From NCBI GenBank assembly GCA_035693105.1, contig DASSHC010000467.1, forward strand, positions 1-64,000: a DNA stretch of 64,000 nt, given 5' to 3'. The first letter of the stretch is position 1; each line of letters starts with the position of its first letter. This DNA is from DASSHC01 sp035693105. GTDB lineage: Bacteria; Chloroflexota; Chloroflexia; Thermomicrobiales; Thermomicrobiaceae. The notes under the pieces are model-generated. The model was given only the letters and a program-made list of their open reading frames with translations. It did no database searches and had not been told where the DNA came from. The translations under genes were made by a program, and so were the position numbers. Below, piece after piece: positions 7,389 to 15,281 of this stretch.

Positions 7389-7965
7389 GTGGCACGTCCC
7401 CGACGTAGCTGTCCACCAACGCCCGCTGCAGCCGCCGGCGCGCTCGGTGCAGACGCGACATGACGGTGCCGATCGGGATGTCCATGATCTCCGCGATCTC
7501 GCGATAGGCGAAGCCCTCGACGTCGGCCAGGAGCACCACCTGGCGGAACTCAGCGGGCAGCGCTTCCAGCGCCCGCACGACCGACTCGTCGGTGATGCTG
7601 GCCAGCACCTCATCCTCCGGACGGCGAGAGGAGGGCTGGATGCCCGAATCGATGAGATGCGCGTACACGTAGTACTCCTCGGTATCGTCGAGCGACGTGC
7701 TCTTGGGCTGACGCGACCGGCGACGATACTCGTTGATGAACGCGTTCGTCAGGATTTTGAACAACCAAGCACGCAAGTTTGTGCCCGGCTGGAAACGATC
7801 GAGGCCACGGACGGCACGAAGGTACGTCTCCTGCACCAGGTCCTCGGCATCAGCCGGGTTGCGGGTCAACCGGATCGCCGTGCGATACAGCGCGTCGATC
7901 TGAGCCAGGGCCTCAGCCTCCAACTCCGCGCGCACCTCCGGCGAGTGTGGTACCAGAGCAGCCAC
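7381..7965 (-). CDS. ECF (group 4) RNA polymerase sigma factor
   Basis: 194 residues. Region 2 runs through LYRTAIRLTRNPADAEDLVQETYLRA, with core-binding and -10-reading residues ending at LFKILTNAFINEYRRRSR. A linker containing the Tyr-rich EEYYVYAHL follows. Region 4 is the helix-turn-helix ALPAEFRQVVLLADVEGF, then EIAEIMDIPIGTVMSRLHRAR. It directs RNA polymerase to stress promoters and should be held inactive by the RsrA-like protein encoded next. It resembles the SigR/SigH oxidative-stress group. GTG start behind GGGGGGAAG. It lies 68 bp downstream of the Zn-ribbon-like gene in a four-gene series on this strand. Confidence 0.93.
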   Translation of the reverse strand: MAALVPHSPEVRAELEAEALAQIDALYRTAIRLTRNPADAEDLVQETYLRAVRGLDRFQPGTNLRAWLFKILTNAFINEYRRRSRQPKSTSLDDTEEYYVYAHLIDSGIQPSSRRPEDEVLASITDESVVRALEALPAEFRQVVLLADVEGFAYREIAEIMDIPIGTVMSRLHRARRRLQRALVDSYVGDVPHD

Positions 7966-8033
7966 TACCAGCTTCCCCCCTTACCCAGCGCCACATCGCA
8001 CCAGGTCTCGGACCAATCGCGCGTCTCGCATCG

Positions 8034-8390
8034 CTAACGGGAACGACGACTGAATAAGGAGAGGAAGTCCCCGTCGAACGCGTCCAGAAACTCGTGCATG
8101 TCGAGCACATCGTCCACCGTCACCGCCGACGAGGTGAACTCCGCGACCACCTCCGAGAGCGCTTCGTCGTCCAGATACTCGAGCGCATCGTCGTCGTCGT
8201 GATCGCCAACGACGGCGGCGACGAACGCCTGCGCGTCGCAGCACGAGCAGCGAATCGCCAGCACCCAGAGATTGCCGGTACGCCCGACGATGCGGGCGTC
8301 ATCCAGTTGATACGCGGTTTGGCACTGCGAGCAGTCGCCCAGCACGTCGAGTACTGTTTTTCGGACGTCGATGTTATCAGGCTCCATCAT
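8034..8390 (-). CDS. Hypothetical acidic protein with CxxC/CxCC zinc-ribbon-like motif
   Basis: 118 residues, not recognised as a named family. The N-terminal third has CSQC (20-23) and, about 25 residues later, RCSCC, spaced like a treble-clef or zinc ribbon. The rest is very acidic (DHDDDDALEYLDDEAL) and predicted helical, ending DFLSLFSRR. The acidic part with a terminal amphipathic helix could be a protein-binding tail, but this is a guess. The start lies 9 bp after the bifunctional nuclease stop and the sigma/anti-sigma pair follows, so all four genes probably share a transcript. Confidence 0.7.
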   Translation of the reverse strand: MMEPDNIDVRKTVLDVLGDCSQCQTAYQLDDARIVGRTGNLWVLAIRCSCCDAQAFVAAVVGDHDDDDALEYLDDEALSEVVAEFTSSAVTVDDVLDMHEFLDAFDGDFLSLFSRRSR

Positions 8391-8399
8391 GTCGCGCTT

Positions 8400-8933
8400 C
8401 TAGTTGTCTCGCTTCTTTTCAAAGTCGTCCAGGTCAAGTGAGTTGATGAATTCACGAAAGACGCTGAGATCGCCTGTCGCCTCCTCGCCTTTCACCGATT
8501 CGCGCTCCGGCGCCTCCTCTTCGTCGCTCTCGTGCTCCAGGCTGACGCCGGCCCGGTCCATGACCGTCTCCTCGACCAGGATGGGCACCTTGACCCGCAC
8601 CGCCAGCGCGATCGCGTCACTCGGCCGGCTATCGACCTCGATCTCCTGTCCGTCATGGTCGAGCACGATGCGCGCGTAGAAGACGTCGTTGGAGAGATCC
8701 GTCACCAGCACCTGGCGCACCGTGCCCCCCATGTCGGTGATGATGGTGCGCATCAGGTCGTACGGCAGCGGCCGAGCTGATGACATCGACTGCAGCTCCA
8801 TCGCGATTGCCTCGGCTTCGAACGGGCCAATCCAAATCGGCAGGTGACGATCGCCGCCCACTTCCTTCAGGATGACCACCCGGTGCTGCGTTACCAGACT
8901 CACCCGGATGCTCTCTACCACGGTTTCGATCAT
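8400..8933 (-). CDS. Bifunctional nuclease (BFN/DUF151) family protein
   Basis: 177 residues. The BFN domain fills residues 1-135. Diagnostic stretches are LPIWIGPFEAEAIAMEL, PLPYDLMRTIITDMG, and VDSRPSDAIALAVR with the conserved RPSDAI. Plant and bacterial members have been reported to act on RNA and DNA, while many bacterial copies are uncharacterised. The C-terminal 40 residues are acidic, with a terminal segment LSVFREFINSLDLDDFEKKRDN, similar to other bacterial members. It heads the bfn, Zn-ribbon, sigma, anti-sigma series, which suggests a link to stress response. ATG start. Confidence 0.9.
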   Translation of the reverse strand: MIETVVESIRVSLVTQHRVVILKEVGGDRHLPIWIGPFEAEAIAMELQSMSSARPLPYDLMRTIITDMGGTVRQVLVTDLSNDVFYARIVLDHDGQEIEVDSRPSDAIALAVRVKVPILVEETVMDRAGVSLEHESDEEEAPERESVKGEEATGDLSVFREFINSLDLDDFEKKRDN

Positions 8934-9066
8934 GGAACGCCCCTTCCTGCAGCAGGCTGGTGCGTATCAACGCGGACCCCGGACACGGCTCGTTCTGGCG
9001 GCGTGCGACAAGTCACTTTTCATTCTACTGCCGAACTGCCCGCGCCGCTAGGACATCGACGAAGCC

Positions 9067-9816
9067 CTACGGCGACGCCGAGTAGTTTGGATCGTGCAAG
9101 ACGTGCGCCTCGCTTGGCGGCCAGTAGGCGATCCAGGCCTTGCCGATGACCGAGGTGATTGGCACGGGCCCGAAGACGCGCGAGTCGCTGCTGTTGTTGC
9201 GGTTGTCGCCGAGCACGAAGATGTAGCCTGCCGGCACATCATATTCGGCCGCGGTACCGCGCCAGGCCGTATCCGAGTTGAGATAGGCCTCGTCGAGGCG
9301 CGTGCCATTGACGTAGACCCCCCCGTCATGGACCGTGACATGATCCCCGGGCAGGCCGATGATGCGCTTGATGTACGGCTCGGTGTGCTGCCCCGGCGGA
9401 TTGAAGATGACGATGTCGCCGCGCTGCGGGGGGTCGAACGGGTACCAGATCAGCTGGCCATCACGGTGCACGCCGGGGAGCCAGTTGATCAGCGAGTTCA
9501 CGTTCATGTGAAAATAGGCACGCCGGTTGACGACCAGCATCTCGTGGTCGTGAAGATTCGGCAGCATACTGCTGCCGTCCACGCGGTAGTTGAGGATGAT
9601 GCTGCGCACCGCGATAAAGATGAAAACCGCCAGCAGCAGCGTTTCGACGATCTCCTGAATGCTGGAGCGCTGCTTTTCCGCCGCTTTCGGGGCGTTCTCC
9701 GCCTCTCCTGCCGGGGCCGGAACGCTCGTCTCTTGAATGCGCATCAGCGAGGGGGGCCGAGTCAAATCGCCGTCGCCCTGTGGACGTGCGTGACCGTCGG
9801 GTCCGATATCAGGCAC
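9067..9816 (-). CDS. lepB: Signal peptidase I
   Basis: 249 residues. A cytosolic N-terminus is followed by one membrane anchor (about 53-75, LLLAVFIFIAVRSIIL). The periplasmic serine protease follows, with Ser83 in DGSSMLPN, the general-base Lys150 in YIKRIIGLPGD, and the later box GDNRNNSSDSR. It cleaves signal peptides of Sec and Tat substrates at the membrane surface. The GTG start at 9816 has GGAGG four bases upstream, better than the in-frame ATG at 9744. A TATAAT box lies about 50 bp upstream. It is divergent from the propeller kinase gene. Confidence 0.95.
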   Translation of the reverse strand: MPDIGPDGHARPQGDGDLTRPPSLMRIQETSVPAPAGEAENAPKAAEKQRSSIQEIVETLLLAVFIFIAVRSIILNYRVDGSSMLPNLHDHEMLVVNRRAYFHMNVNSLINWLPGVHRDGQLIWYPFDPPQRGDIVIFNPPGQHTEPYIKRIIGLPGDHVTVHDGGVYVNGTRLDEAYLNSDTAWRGTAAEYDVPAGYIFVLGDNRNNSSDSRVFGPVPITSVIGKAWIAYWPPSEAHVLHDPNYSASP

Positions 9817-9863
9817 AGAACCTCCGAGATGTTCTATCGGCCCCCGAACGGGGTCTCGCCCGG

Positions 9864-9869
9864 ATTATA
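9864..9869 (-). promoter_or_regulatory. -10 box (TATAAT) upstream of lepB
   Basis: A consensus hexamer on the minus strand, 48 bases before the GTG start. No convincing -35 or TGn extension is seen. Confidence 0.45.
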
Positions 9870-9985
9870 CATCCCACGAATGACTCGCCCGGCCGAATGG
9901 GACCCAGGTGGGATGGCTGTCCTCCACGGTTTCGCTAGACTGAAGTCAGCCGCCCAGCCGCCTATGGTCCGACGGGAGGACGAGC

Positions 9986-11935
9986 CTGCGCCTTCGACGG
10001 GACGCACCGACAACCGGGACGCCGGCACCCCAGCGTGCGCGCAATGAGGCGCTCCCGTCCGGCACCGTGCTGGAGAGCCGCTACGAGATCCAGCGGGTCA
10101 TCGGACGCGGTGGCATGAGCACCGTCTACGCCGCGCGTGATCTGCGCTTCGGGCACGTTGAGCGGCTCTGCGCCATCAAGGAGATGACCGACCGCTCGCA
10201 AGACTACCAGACGCGGCTCACCCGCCTGGCCAACTTCGAGCGCGAGGCGGCGCTGCTGGCCACGCTCAGTCATACCGCGATCCCCAAGATCTACGACTAC
10301 TTCACCCAAAGCGGCCTGATCTACCTCGTGCTCGAGTTCATCGACGGCCAGGATCTTGAGCGGGTGGTGTCGCACGCCACGGAGCCGCTGCCCGAGCCGA
10401 CGGTCATCGACTGGGGATTGCAAATCCTCGACGTGCTGGCGTATCTGCACGAGCATCATCCGGAGCCGATCGTCTTCCGCGACATGAAACCGTCGAACAT
10501 CATGCTGCGCAGCGACGGCTCGCTCTCGCTGATCGACTTCGGTATCGCCCGCACCTTTCAGCCGCTGCAGCGCGGGACCATGATCGGGACCGAGGGCTAC
10601 GCGCCGCCCGAGCAGTACCGGGGACTGGCCGAGCCGCGTGGCGACATCTACGCCACCGGCGCCACGTTGCATCATCTGGCGACCGGCTCCGATCCACGCG
10701 CCGAGCCCCCCTTCTCGTTCCAGCAGCGCCGCCCGCGCAATCTGCGCCCACAGCTCAGCCAGGAGCTCGAGCAGGCTATCCTCAAAGCGGTCGCCTACGA
10801 ACCGGCGGACCGCTTCCCCTCGGCCGCGGCGATGCGCCAGGCGCTGATCGATGTCCGCGAGGCAGGAGCGCGGCCGTCGTCGCCTGAACCGAGGGAAGCG
10901 CAACCAACTCCGCGGGCCTCGGGGCTCGTGCCGGAGCCGGCGGTCATCGTGATGGCCCCGAGCGAGCAACTCCACACCGACCGGCTGCGCTGGACCGTTC
11001 AGACGGCTGACGAGGTGCGCGGCAGTGCCACCATCGCCCAGCGGCAGGCGTATGTCGGCTCCTACGACCAGCACCTGTACGCGCTCGACCTGGCGGAAGG
11101 CGGCATCATCTGGCGCTTCCGCGCCAACCGCGGCCTCGTCTCGCGACCGCTCGTCCTCGGCGACCGCCTGATCGTCGGCTCGGAGGATCACACCATCTAC
11201 GCCCTGGACCGACACCTGGGCCGGCTCAGTTGGTCGTTCCGCACTGCCATGCCGGTGCGCTCGTCGGCCACCGTCTTTCAGGACGCGATCGTGATCGGCT
11301 CCGACGACGGGTACTGCTACTGCCTCGACGCCGAGCAGGGACAACTCCTCTGGCGCCTGCGCGCCTGGGGACCGATCCGCTCTTCCCCACTCGTCGCCGA
11401 CACACGTATCGTCTTCGGCTCCGACGACGGGTCAGTCTATAGCGCATCAGCCATCGATGGCCGCCTGGCCTGGCGCCATCCGCTCGGCCACCCGGTGCTC
11501 TCGTCGCCGGCGCTCGGCGAGCAGACGGTCGTCGTCGGCTGCACCGATGGCGCACTCTACGGCCTCGATCTGCTGAGCGGCGTCGTCCGCTGGTCGGTCA
11601 AGACCGGCGGACCGATCGTGGCGTCACCACGAGTCGTCGGTGACACGGCTATCGTTGGCTCGGCCGACGGCCGGCTCTACGCCGTTTCCGTGACCGACGG
11701 CGAGCGCCAGTGGGAGCAAGCGCTATCGAAGCAGATTACGTCAAGCGCGGCCATCGCTGGCGCGCGCGTCTTCGTCGGCACCGTCGACGGTGATCTCGCA
11801 TGTGTGGCGCTCGACTCGGGTGAGTTGCTCTGGAGCTACCGTCTTGGCAGTCCGATCGTCGCGTCGCCGGCGATCGCCGACGCGACGGTGGTCGTCGGGA
11901 CGCTCGACGGCCGCATCGCCGGAATACGCACCTGA
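9986..11935 (+). CDS. Serine/threonine protein kinase with C-terminal PQQ-like beta-propeller
   Basis: The kinase domain has the glycine loop IGRGGMSTVY, catalytic Lys in AIKEM, catalytic loop FRDMKPSN, DFG and YAPPEQY. After a proline-rich linker, seven or so PQQ-type blades follow (recurring VGSxDGxxYALD and GxLxW patterns) to the C-terminus. No membrane segment separates the two, so the propeller is probably cytoplasmic. The first ATG/GTG/TTG in frame is GTG 10067 (622 aa), but it has no Shine-Dalgarno. CTG 9986 has GGGAGG six bases upstream, and the extra residues end ALPSGTVLESRYEI, the usual lead-in of such kinases. I therefore prefer CTG (649 aa). A TAGACT -10-like box lies at 9936-9941. 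Confidence 0.88.
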   Translation: MRLRRDAPTTGTPAPQRARNEALPSGTVLESRYEIQRVIGRGGMSTVYAARDLRFGHVERLCAIKEMTDRSQDYQTRLTRLANFEREAALLATLSHTAIPKIYDYFTQSGLIYLVLEFIDGQDLERVVSHATEPLPEPTVIDWGLQILDVLAYLHEHHPEPIVFRDMKPSNIMLRSDGSLSLIDFGIARTFQPLQRGTMIGTEGYAPPEQYRGLAEPRGDIYATGATLHHLATGSDPRAEPPFSFQQRRPRNLRPQLSQELEQAILKAVAYEPADRFPSAAAMRQALIDVREAGARPSSPEPREAQPTPRASGLVPEPAVIVMAPSEQLHTDRLRWTVQTADEVRGSATIAQRQAYVGSYDQHLYALDLAEGGIIWRFRANRGLVSRPLVLGDRLIVGSEDHTIYALDRHLGRLSWSFRTAMPVRSSATVFQDAIVIGSDDGYCYCLDAEQGQLLWRLRAWGPIRSSPLVADTRIVFGSDDGSVYSASAIDGRLAWRHPLGHPVLSSPALGEQTVVVGCTDGALYGLDLLSGVVRWSVKTGGPIVASPRVVGDTAIVGSADGRLYAVSVTDGERQWEQALSKQITSSAAIAGARVFVGTVDGDLACVALDSGELLWSYRLGSPIVASPAIADATVVVGTLDGRIAGIRT

Positions 11936-11961
11936 GATACGCGGGAGGAAAGGAACGTCGC

Positions 11962-12228
11962 GTGGCACTGCAGGTCGTCGTCCACATCCACAACGAGGAT
12001 CCCTTCGTGGCGGAAATGGAGCATCTGCCCGATCCGAAAGACAACTTCGTGGCCATCTCGCGGCCGCGTCGCCGCGATGGCAAGTCGCTCTCCTTCATCA
12101 CCGATGGGATGACCTCGATGCTCTACCCCTGGTCTCGCATTGCGTTTATCGAGGTCATCGGCGGCGAGCGTGACGGGAACGCCGAGGGGGTGGTGAGCTT
12201 TTTCCGGGAGGACAGCCGCGCCCGCTGA
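11962..12228 (+). CDS. Small conserved hypothetical protein downstream of the kinase
   Basis: 88 residues from a GTG with AAAGGA seven bases upstream, 26 bp after the propeller-kinase stop, so probably co-transcribed. The sequence is mixed alpha/beta: a first strand LQVVVHIHNEDPFVAEMEHLP, a central FVAISRPRRRDG, and YPWSRIAFIEVI near the end. The pattern resembles a small beta-barrel with a final strand specifying a residue-sensing surface, but I do not recognise a family. Its place beside the kinase makes it a candidate substrate or partner; nothing in the sequence proves this. Confidence 0.7.
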   Translation: MALQVVVHIHNEDPFVAEMEHLPDPKDNFVAISRPRRRDGKSLSFITDGMTSMLYPWSRIAFIEVIGGERDGNAEGVVSFFREDSRAR

Positions 12229-12234
12229 GCGGGC
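12220..12234. terminator. Short hairpin between convergent genes
   Basis: GCCCGC and GCGGGC enclose TGA, which is also the stop codon of the upstream plus-strand gene. The tatA stop lies directly beyond. It may end transcripts from both sides, though T-runs are lacking. Confidence 0.35.
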
Positions 12235-12456
12235 TTACTCGCGCTCGCTCGGGCGCCGCGGGGCCGGCCCACGCTCCTCGGGCGCCGGCAATTCGGGCGT
12301 CGACGTGATCTCGGCTTCGACGATCTGGGCGGCGGTGCGGGTCGCATCGGCCACGCGATCGAAGGTAACGCCGAGATCAGGCAATCGTGCCACCGCGAAG
12401 ACAATCAGGACCACCACCAGGATGATGACTGTCTCCCCGAAGTCGATTCCTGCCAT
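12235..12456 (-). CDS. tatA: Twin-arginine translocase subunit TatA/TatB-like
   Basis: 73 residues: one N-terminal membrane helix (GETVIILVVVLIVFAVARLP), the hinge LPDLG, then an amphipathic helix (VTFDRVADATRTAAQIVEAEI) and a polar tail. This is the TatA/TatB layout for the pore or receptor part of the Tat folded-protein export system. The usual FG before the hinge is FAVARLP here, so assignment to TatA versus TatB is open. SD AGAGG precedes the ATG. It follows the solute-binding-protein gene by 39 bp on the same strand. No tatC is nearby. Confidence 0.82.
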   Translation of the reverse strand: MAGIDFGETVIILVVVLIVFAVARLPDLGVTFDRVADATRTAAQIVEAEITSTPELPAPEERGPAPRRPSERE

Positions 12457-12476
12457 ATATTCCTCTTTCGCTCAAC

Positions 12477-12496
12477 TGAAAATGGGCGGCCCGCCC
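12477..12496 (-). terminator. GC hairpin with short T-run after the solute-binding protein gene
   Basis: On the minus strand GGGCGGGCCGCCC is followed by ATTTTC, immediately at the stop codon. It could attenuate read-through into tatA. Confidence 0.4.
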
Positions 12497-14220
12497 TACG
12501 GCGTCGCCTTTGCCTCAGGTGTCGCCGGCGCGCCGACCATGAACCAGTCTTCGACGTTGGCGAAGCGACCGCTGGGGTCAACCAGCGGCTCCGCGGTCAC
12601 CCCGTGCACGCTGCTGGCCACGACGTAGAAAAAGCGCGGATAGTAGAGCACGATTGCCGGTGTTTGGGCGGCGAATTCCCGCTGAAAGTTGGCATAGATC
12701 TCCGACCGCTTGTCGCTGCCACTCGTCTCCCGTCCCTGCTCCAGCAGCCGGTCGAGCGTCGTATCGGTCAAACCGGTGAAGTTCAACCCTTCGTCCGCCT
12801 GGGATGAGTGCCAGAGCTGGTAGCAATCTGGATCGCCGGTGGGCGACTCCCAGCCGAAAATGGCGGCGGTGAACTGGTGGCCGGTCAACGCCTGCGCCAC
12901 CTCGTTCGAGGGCACCGGCTGCACCTGTGCCCGGATATTGACCGCCGCTAACTCCCGCGCGATTTCGGTCGCCACCGCTACCCGCTGCGGGTCGTCGCCG
13001 TTAACCAGCAGCGGGAAGCTGAGGTCGGACCCGCCCTTGTCGAGCACGCCGTCGCCGTTGGAATCAGTCCAGCCTGCGGCGTCGAGCACCTGCCGTGCCG
13101 CGGAGGGATCGTGCGGGGTGGCCTGCGGCGAGAACGCCCAGGATGCGCGCGGGATCGGGCCGTCGCCCGGCGCCGCCTGGTTCGGCAGGATCTGATTCAC
13201 AATCGACTCCCGGTCGATCGCCAGAGAGATCGCCCGTCGCACGTCGAGGCTGGAAAACGGGAGCGCCCGCAGGTTGAAGAAGAGTGCAGTATAGCCCGAC
13301 AGAAGCGGCGCATAGGCCGTGACCGTCGTGGGCAGCGCGCCAGGAAGCAGCACCGTGCTGGCCGGCAGCGAGCCCGTGCCCTGAATCCGACTTGAGCGCA
13401 GCGCATCGAGCAGCGAATCCGTATCCTGGTAAAAGTGAAAGCTCATCGTGGCGAGGTGCGGCGGCTGCCGGAAGTAGGCGGTGTTCGCGCGCAATGTCAG
13501 CGTGTGTGAGCTGCGATCGTACCGTTCGAACTTGAAGGGTCCCGTGCCGACCGGGGACGTGCTGAATGCGCTCTCTTTCAGATCCCGCGCCAGCACGCCC
13601 CCAAGGATGTGCTGCGGCAGGATCGGCAAGGCGGCATAGCTGGGGAAGGCCGCGAATGGCTCTCGCAACTGAAAGACGACCGTCGCGTCGTCCGGCGTTA
13701 CGACGAGGATTCCGCGCCAGAAGCGGGCCAGGGACGCGTCACCGGAAAAATCCGGATCCTGGATCAGTCCGACGGTGAAGCGCACATCCCGCGAGCTGAA
13801 TGGCTGGCCGTCGTGCCAGCGCGCGTCGTGCCGCAGTTTGAACGTATACGTGCGTCCGTCGTTGGAGGCCGACCATTCGCTGGCGAGATCCGGCGTGACG
13901 GTGCCCGAGCCATCGACGCGGGTCAACCCATCGAAGATGACCGCGCCGACATCGCGCTCGCTCTGGCTGGAGGCCAACAGCGGATTCAGCGTGGCCGGCA
14001 GCCCGATCTCACCCTCGACGTAGTCGCCGGCGATGCCGCTCGGAGCAACTGGTGCGGTTGGTGTCGCGCCGAGCAGCGCCAGTTGGGGCGTGCCGGCCGG
14101 CGCCGTCACCCGCTGGGCCCAAATGAAGCCGACGGCGCCCAGCAGAAGAGCGACCAGCGCCAGCGGCACGAGCAGCCGAAACGGTCGCCTGCGTTGACGC
14201 CGGCGAGAGCCGTAGCTCAC
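12496..14220 (-). CDS. ABC-type peptide/oligopeptide solute-binding protein (SBP family 5)
   Basis: 574 residues. It has a basic N-terminus and one hydrophobic segment (about 14-34), without a lipobox Cys, so it is probably anchored by an uncleaved or conventionally cleaved signal. The body matches extracellular family-5 binding proteins: VTPDLASEWSASNDGRTYTFKLR, DARWHDGQPFSSRDVRFT, and LDVRRAISLAIDRESIVNQI. These bind peptides or other solutes for ABC import. No permease or ATPase genes are adjacent; it sits between secG and tatA. The GTG start lies 6 bp after the secG stop, which suggests coupling. Substrate unknown. Confidence 0.9.
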   Translation of the reverse strand: MSYGSRRRQRRRPFRLLVPLALVALLLGAVGFIWAQRVTAPAGTPQLALLGATPTAPVAPSGIAGDYVEGEIGLPATLNPLLASSQSERDVGAVIFDGLTRVDGSGTVTPDLASEWSASNDGRTYTFKLRHDARWHDGQPFSSRDVRFTVGLIQDPDFSGDASLARFWRGILVVTPDDATVVFQLREPFAAFPSYAALPILPQHILGGVLARDLKESAFSTSPVGTGPFKFERYDRSSHTLTLRANTAYFRQPPHLATMSFHFYQDTDSLLDALRSSRIQGTGSLPASTVLLPGALPTTVTAYAPLLSGYTALFFNLRALPFSSLDVRRAISLAIDRESIVNQILPNQAAPGDGPIPRASWAFSPQATPHDPSAARQVLDAAGWTDSNGDGVLDKGGSDLSFPLLVNGDDPQRVAVATEIARELAAVNIRAQVQPVPSNEVAQALTGHQFTAAIFGWESPTGDPDCYQLWHSSQADEGLNFTGLTDTTLDRLLEQGRETSGSDKRSEIYANFQREFAAQTPAIVLYYPRFFYVVASSVHGVTAEPLVDPSGRFANVEDWFMVGAPATPEAKATP

Positions 14221-14226
14221 CGCGCG

Positions 14227-14448
14227 CTAGAGGAGGAACGACGCGAGGATGGATACGACGACGAAGACGACGGCAACGCCGATGGTGAACTCGTAGAGCG
14301 TCTTCTCCAGCCCACGCCGCGTGCGGTAGATCGAGGACGAACTGCCTCCGAACGCGCCGCTGAAGCCCGAGCCTTTGCTCTGCATCAGCACCACGATCAT
14401 CAGCACCACCGAAACGATGATCATGCCCGTGTACAAGGCGGTCGACAT
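14227..14448 (-). CDS. secG: Preprotein translocase subunit SecG
   Basis: 73 residues with two membrane helices (about 5-22 and 52-72) joined by the SecG loop VLMQSKGSGFSGAFGG, the hallmark of this small SecYEG subunit that stimulates protein translocation. The ATG has GGAGG seven bases upstream. It lies 68 bp after tpiA in the glycolysis series, an arrangement seen in many bacteria (tpiA-secG). Confidence 0.93.
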   Translation of the reverse strand: MSTALYTGMIIVSVVLMIVVLMQSKGSGFSGAFGGSSSSIYRTRRGLEKTLYEFTIGVAVVFVVVSILASFLL

Positions 14449-14516
14449 CGAGGAGCCTCCGAAGGCCAGTCGATCGAATACAGTCGCGGCTGAACTATAC
14501 CACCCGCGTCGAGCCG

Positions 14517-15281
14517 CTAATCCACCGCGGAACTGGCGATGATCTGAGCGAATTGGTCGGGACGCAGGCTGGCGCCGCCCACCAGCAGTCCGTCGATCTC
14601 GACCAGTTGCATGAAGGCGCTGGCGTTGGCCGGATTGACGCTCCCGCCGTACTGGATGCGTACCCGCAGCGCCGCGTGCTCGCCGGCCAGATCGGTGAGC
14701 ACCGCGCGAATGTGCGCCGCCATCTGGCTGGCATCGTCCGGTGTGGCCGCGTGGCCCGTCCCGATAGCCCAGACCGGCTCGTAGGCGATCACCACGGCAT
14801 CGGTGTCGAGCTCGGCCGCCGGGATGCCGTTCAGCGCGCTGCGAAGCTGCCGCGTGACCGTTGCCGTCGCCTGCCCGGCCGCGCGCTGCTCCAGGGTCTC
14901 CCCGACGCAGAGGATCGGCCGGAGCTGATTGCGCAGTACCGCGCGAAACTTCCCCGCCACCTGCTCGTCGCTCTCGTGTAGGATGTGCCGTCGCTCGCTG
15001 TGACCCACGATGACGTAGTGGCAATAGGGAGCCAGCATCTTGGCGGAGACTTCGCCGGTGAACGCGCCTTCGTCCTCAGTGGCGCAATCCTGCGCGCCCA
15101 GCATGAAGCCGGCGGCGGCGGCGCGATCGATCAAGGGCACGATCCAGGGGAAGGGCGGGCAGAGCACGCGCTCCGCCGTGTCGGATGGCTGCACCAGCCC
15201 CGCCAGATCGCGCACGATGACCTCGGCGGCCTCCAGCGTGGTGTGCATCTTCCAGTTGCCGGCGATGATCGTCTTACGCAT
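14517..15281 (-). CDS. tpiA: Triosephosphate isomerase
   Basis: 254 residues, normal length. It interconverts dihydroxyacetone phosphate and glyceraldehyde-3-phosphate. The active site is complete: AGNWKM (Asn/Lys), IVGHSERR (electrophilic His), AYEPVWAIGTG (catalytic Glu), and the phosphate-binding QYGGSVNP and GLLVGGASL loops. The ATG start overlaps the pgk stop by 8 bp, so the two are coupled. Confidence 0.98.
   Translation of the reverse strand: MRKTIIAGNWKMHTTLEAAEVIVRDLAGLVQPSDTAERVLCPPFPWIVPLIDRAAAAGFMLGAQDCATEDEGAFTGEVSAKMLAPYCHYVIVGHSERRHILHESDEQVAGKFRAVLRNQLRPILCVGETLEQRAAGQATATVTRQLRSALNGIPAAELDTDAVVIAYEPVWAIGTGHAATPDDASQMAAHIRAVLTDLAGEHAALRVRIQYGGSVNPANASAFMQLVEIDGLLVGGASLRPDQFAQIIASSAVD

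Noticed and set aside
9962..11344. A 460-codon minus-strand frame opposite the kinase
   Set aside because: No domain features, and the kinase-propeller reading on the plus strand is unambiguous.
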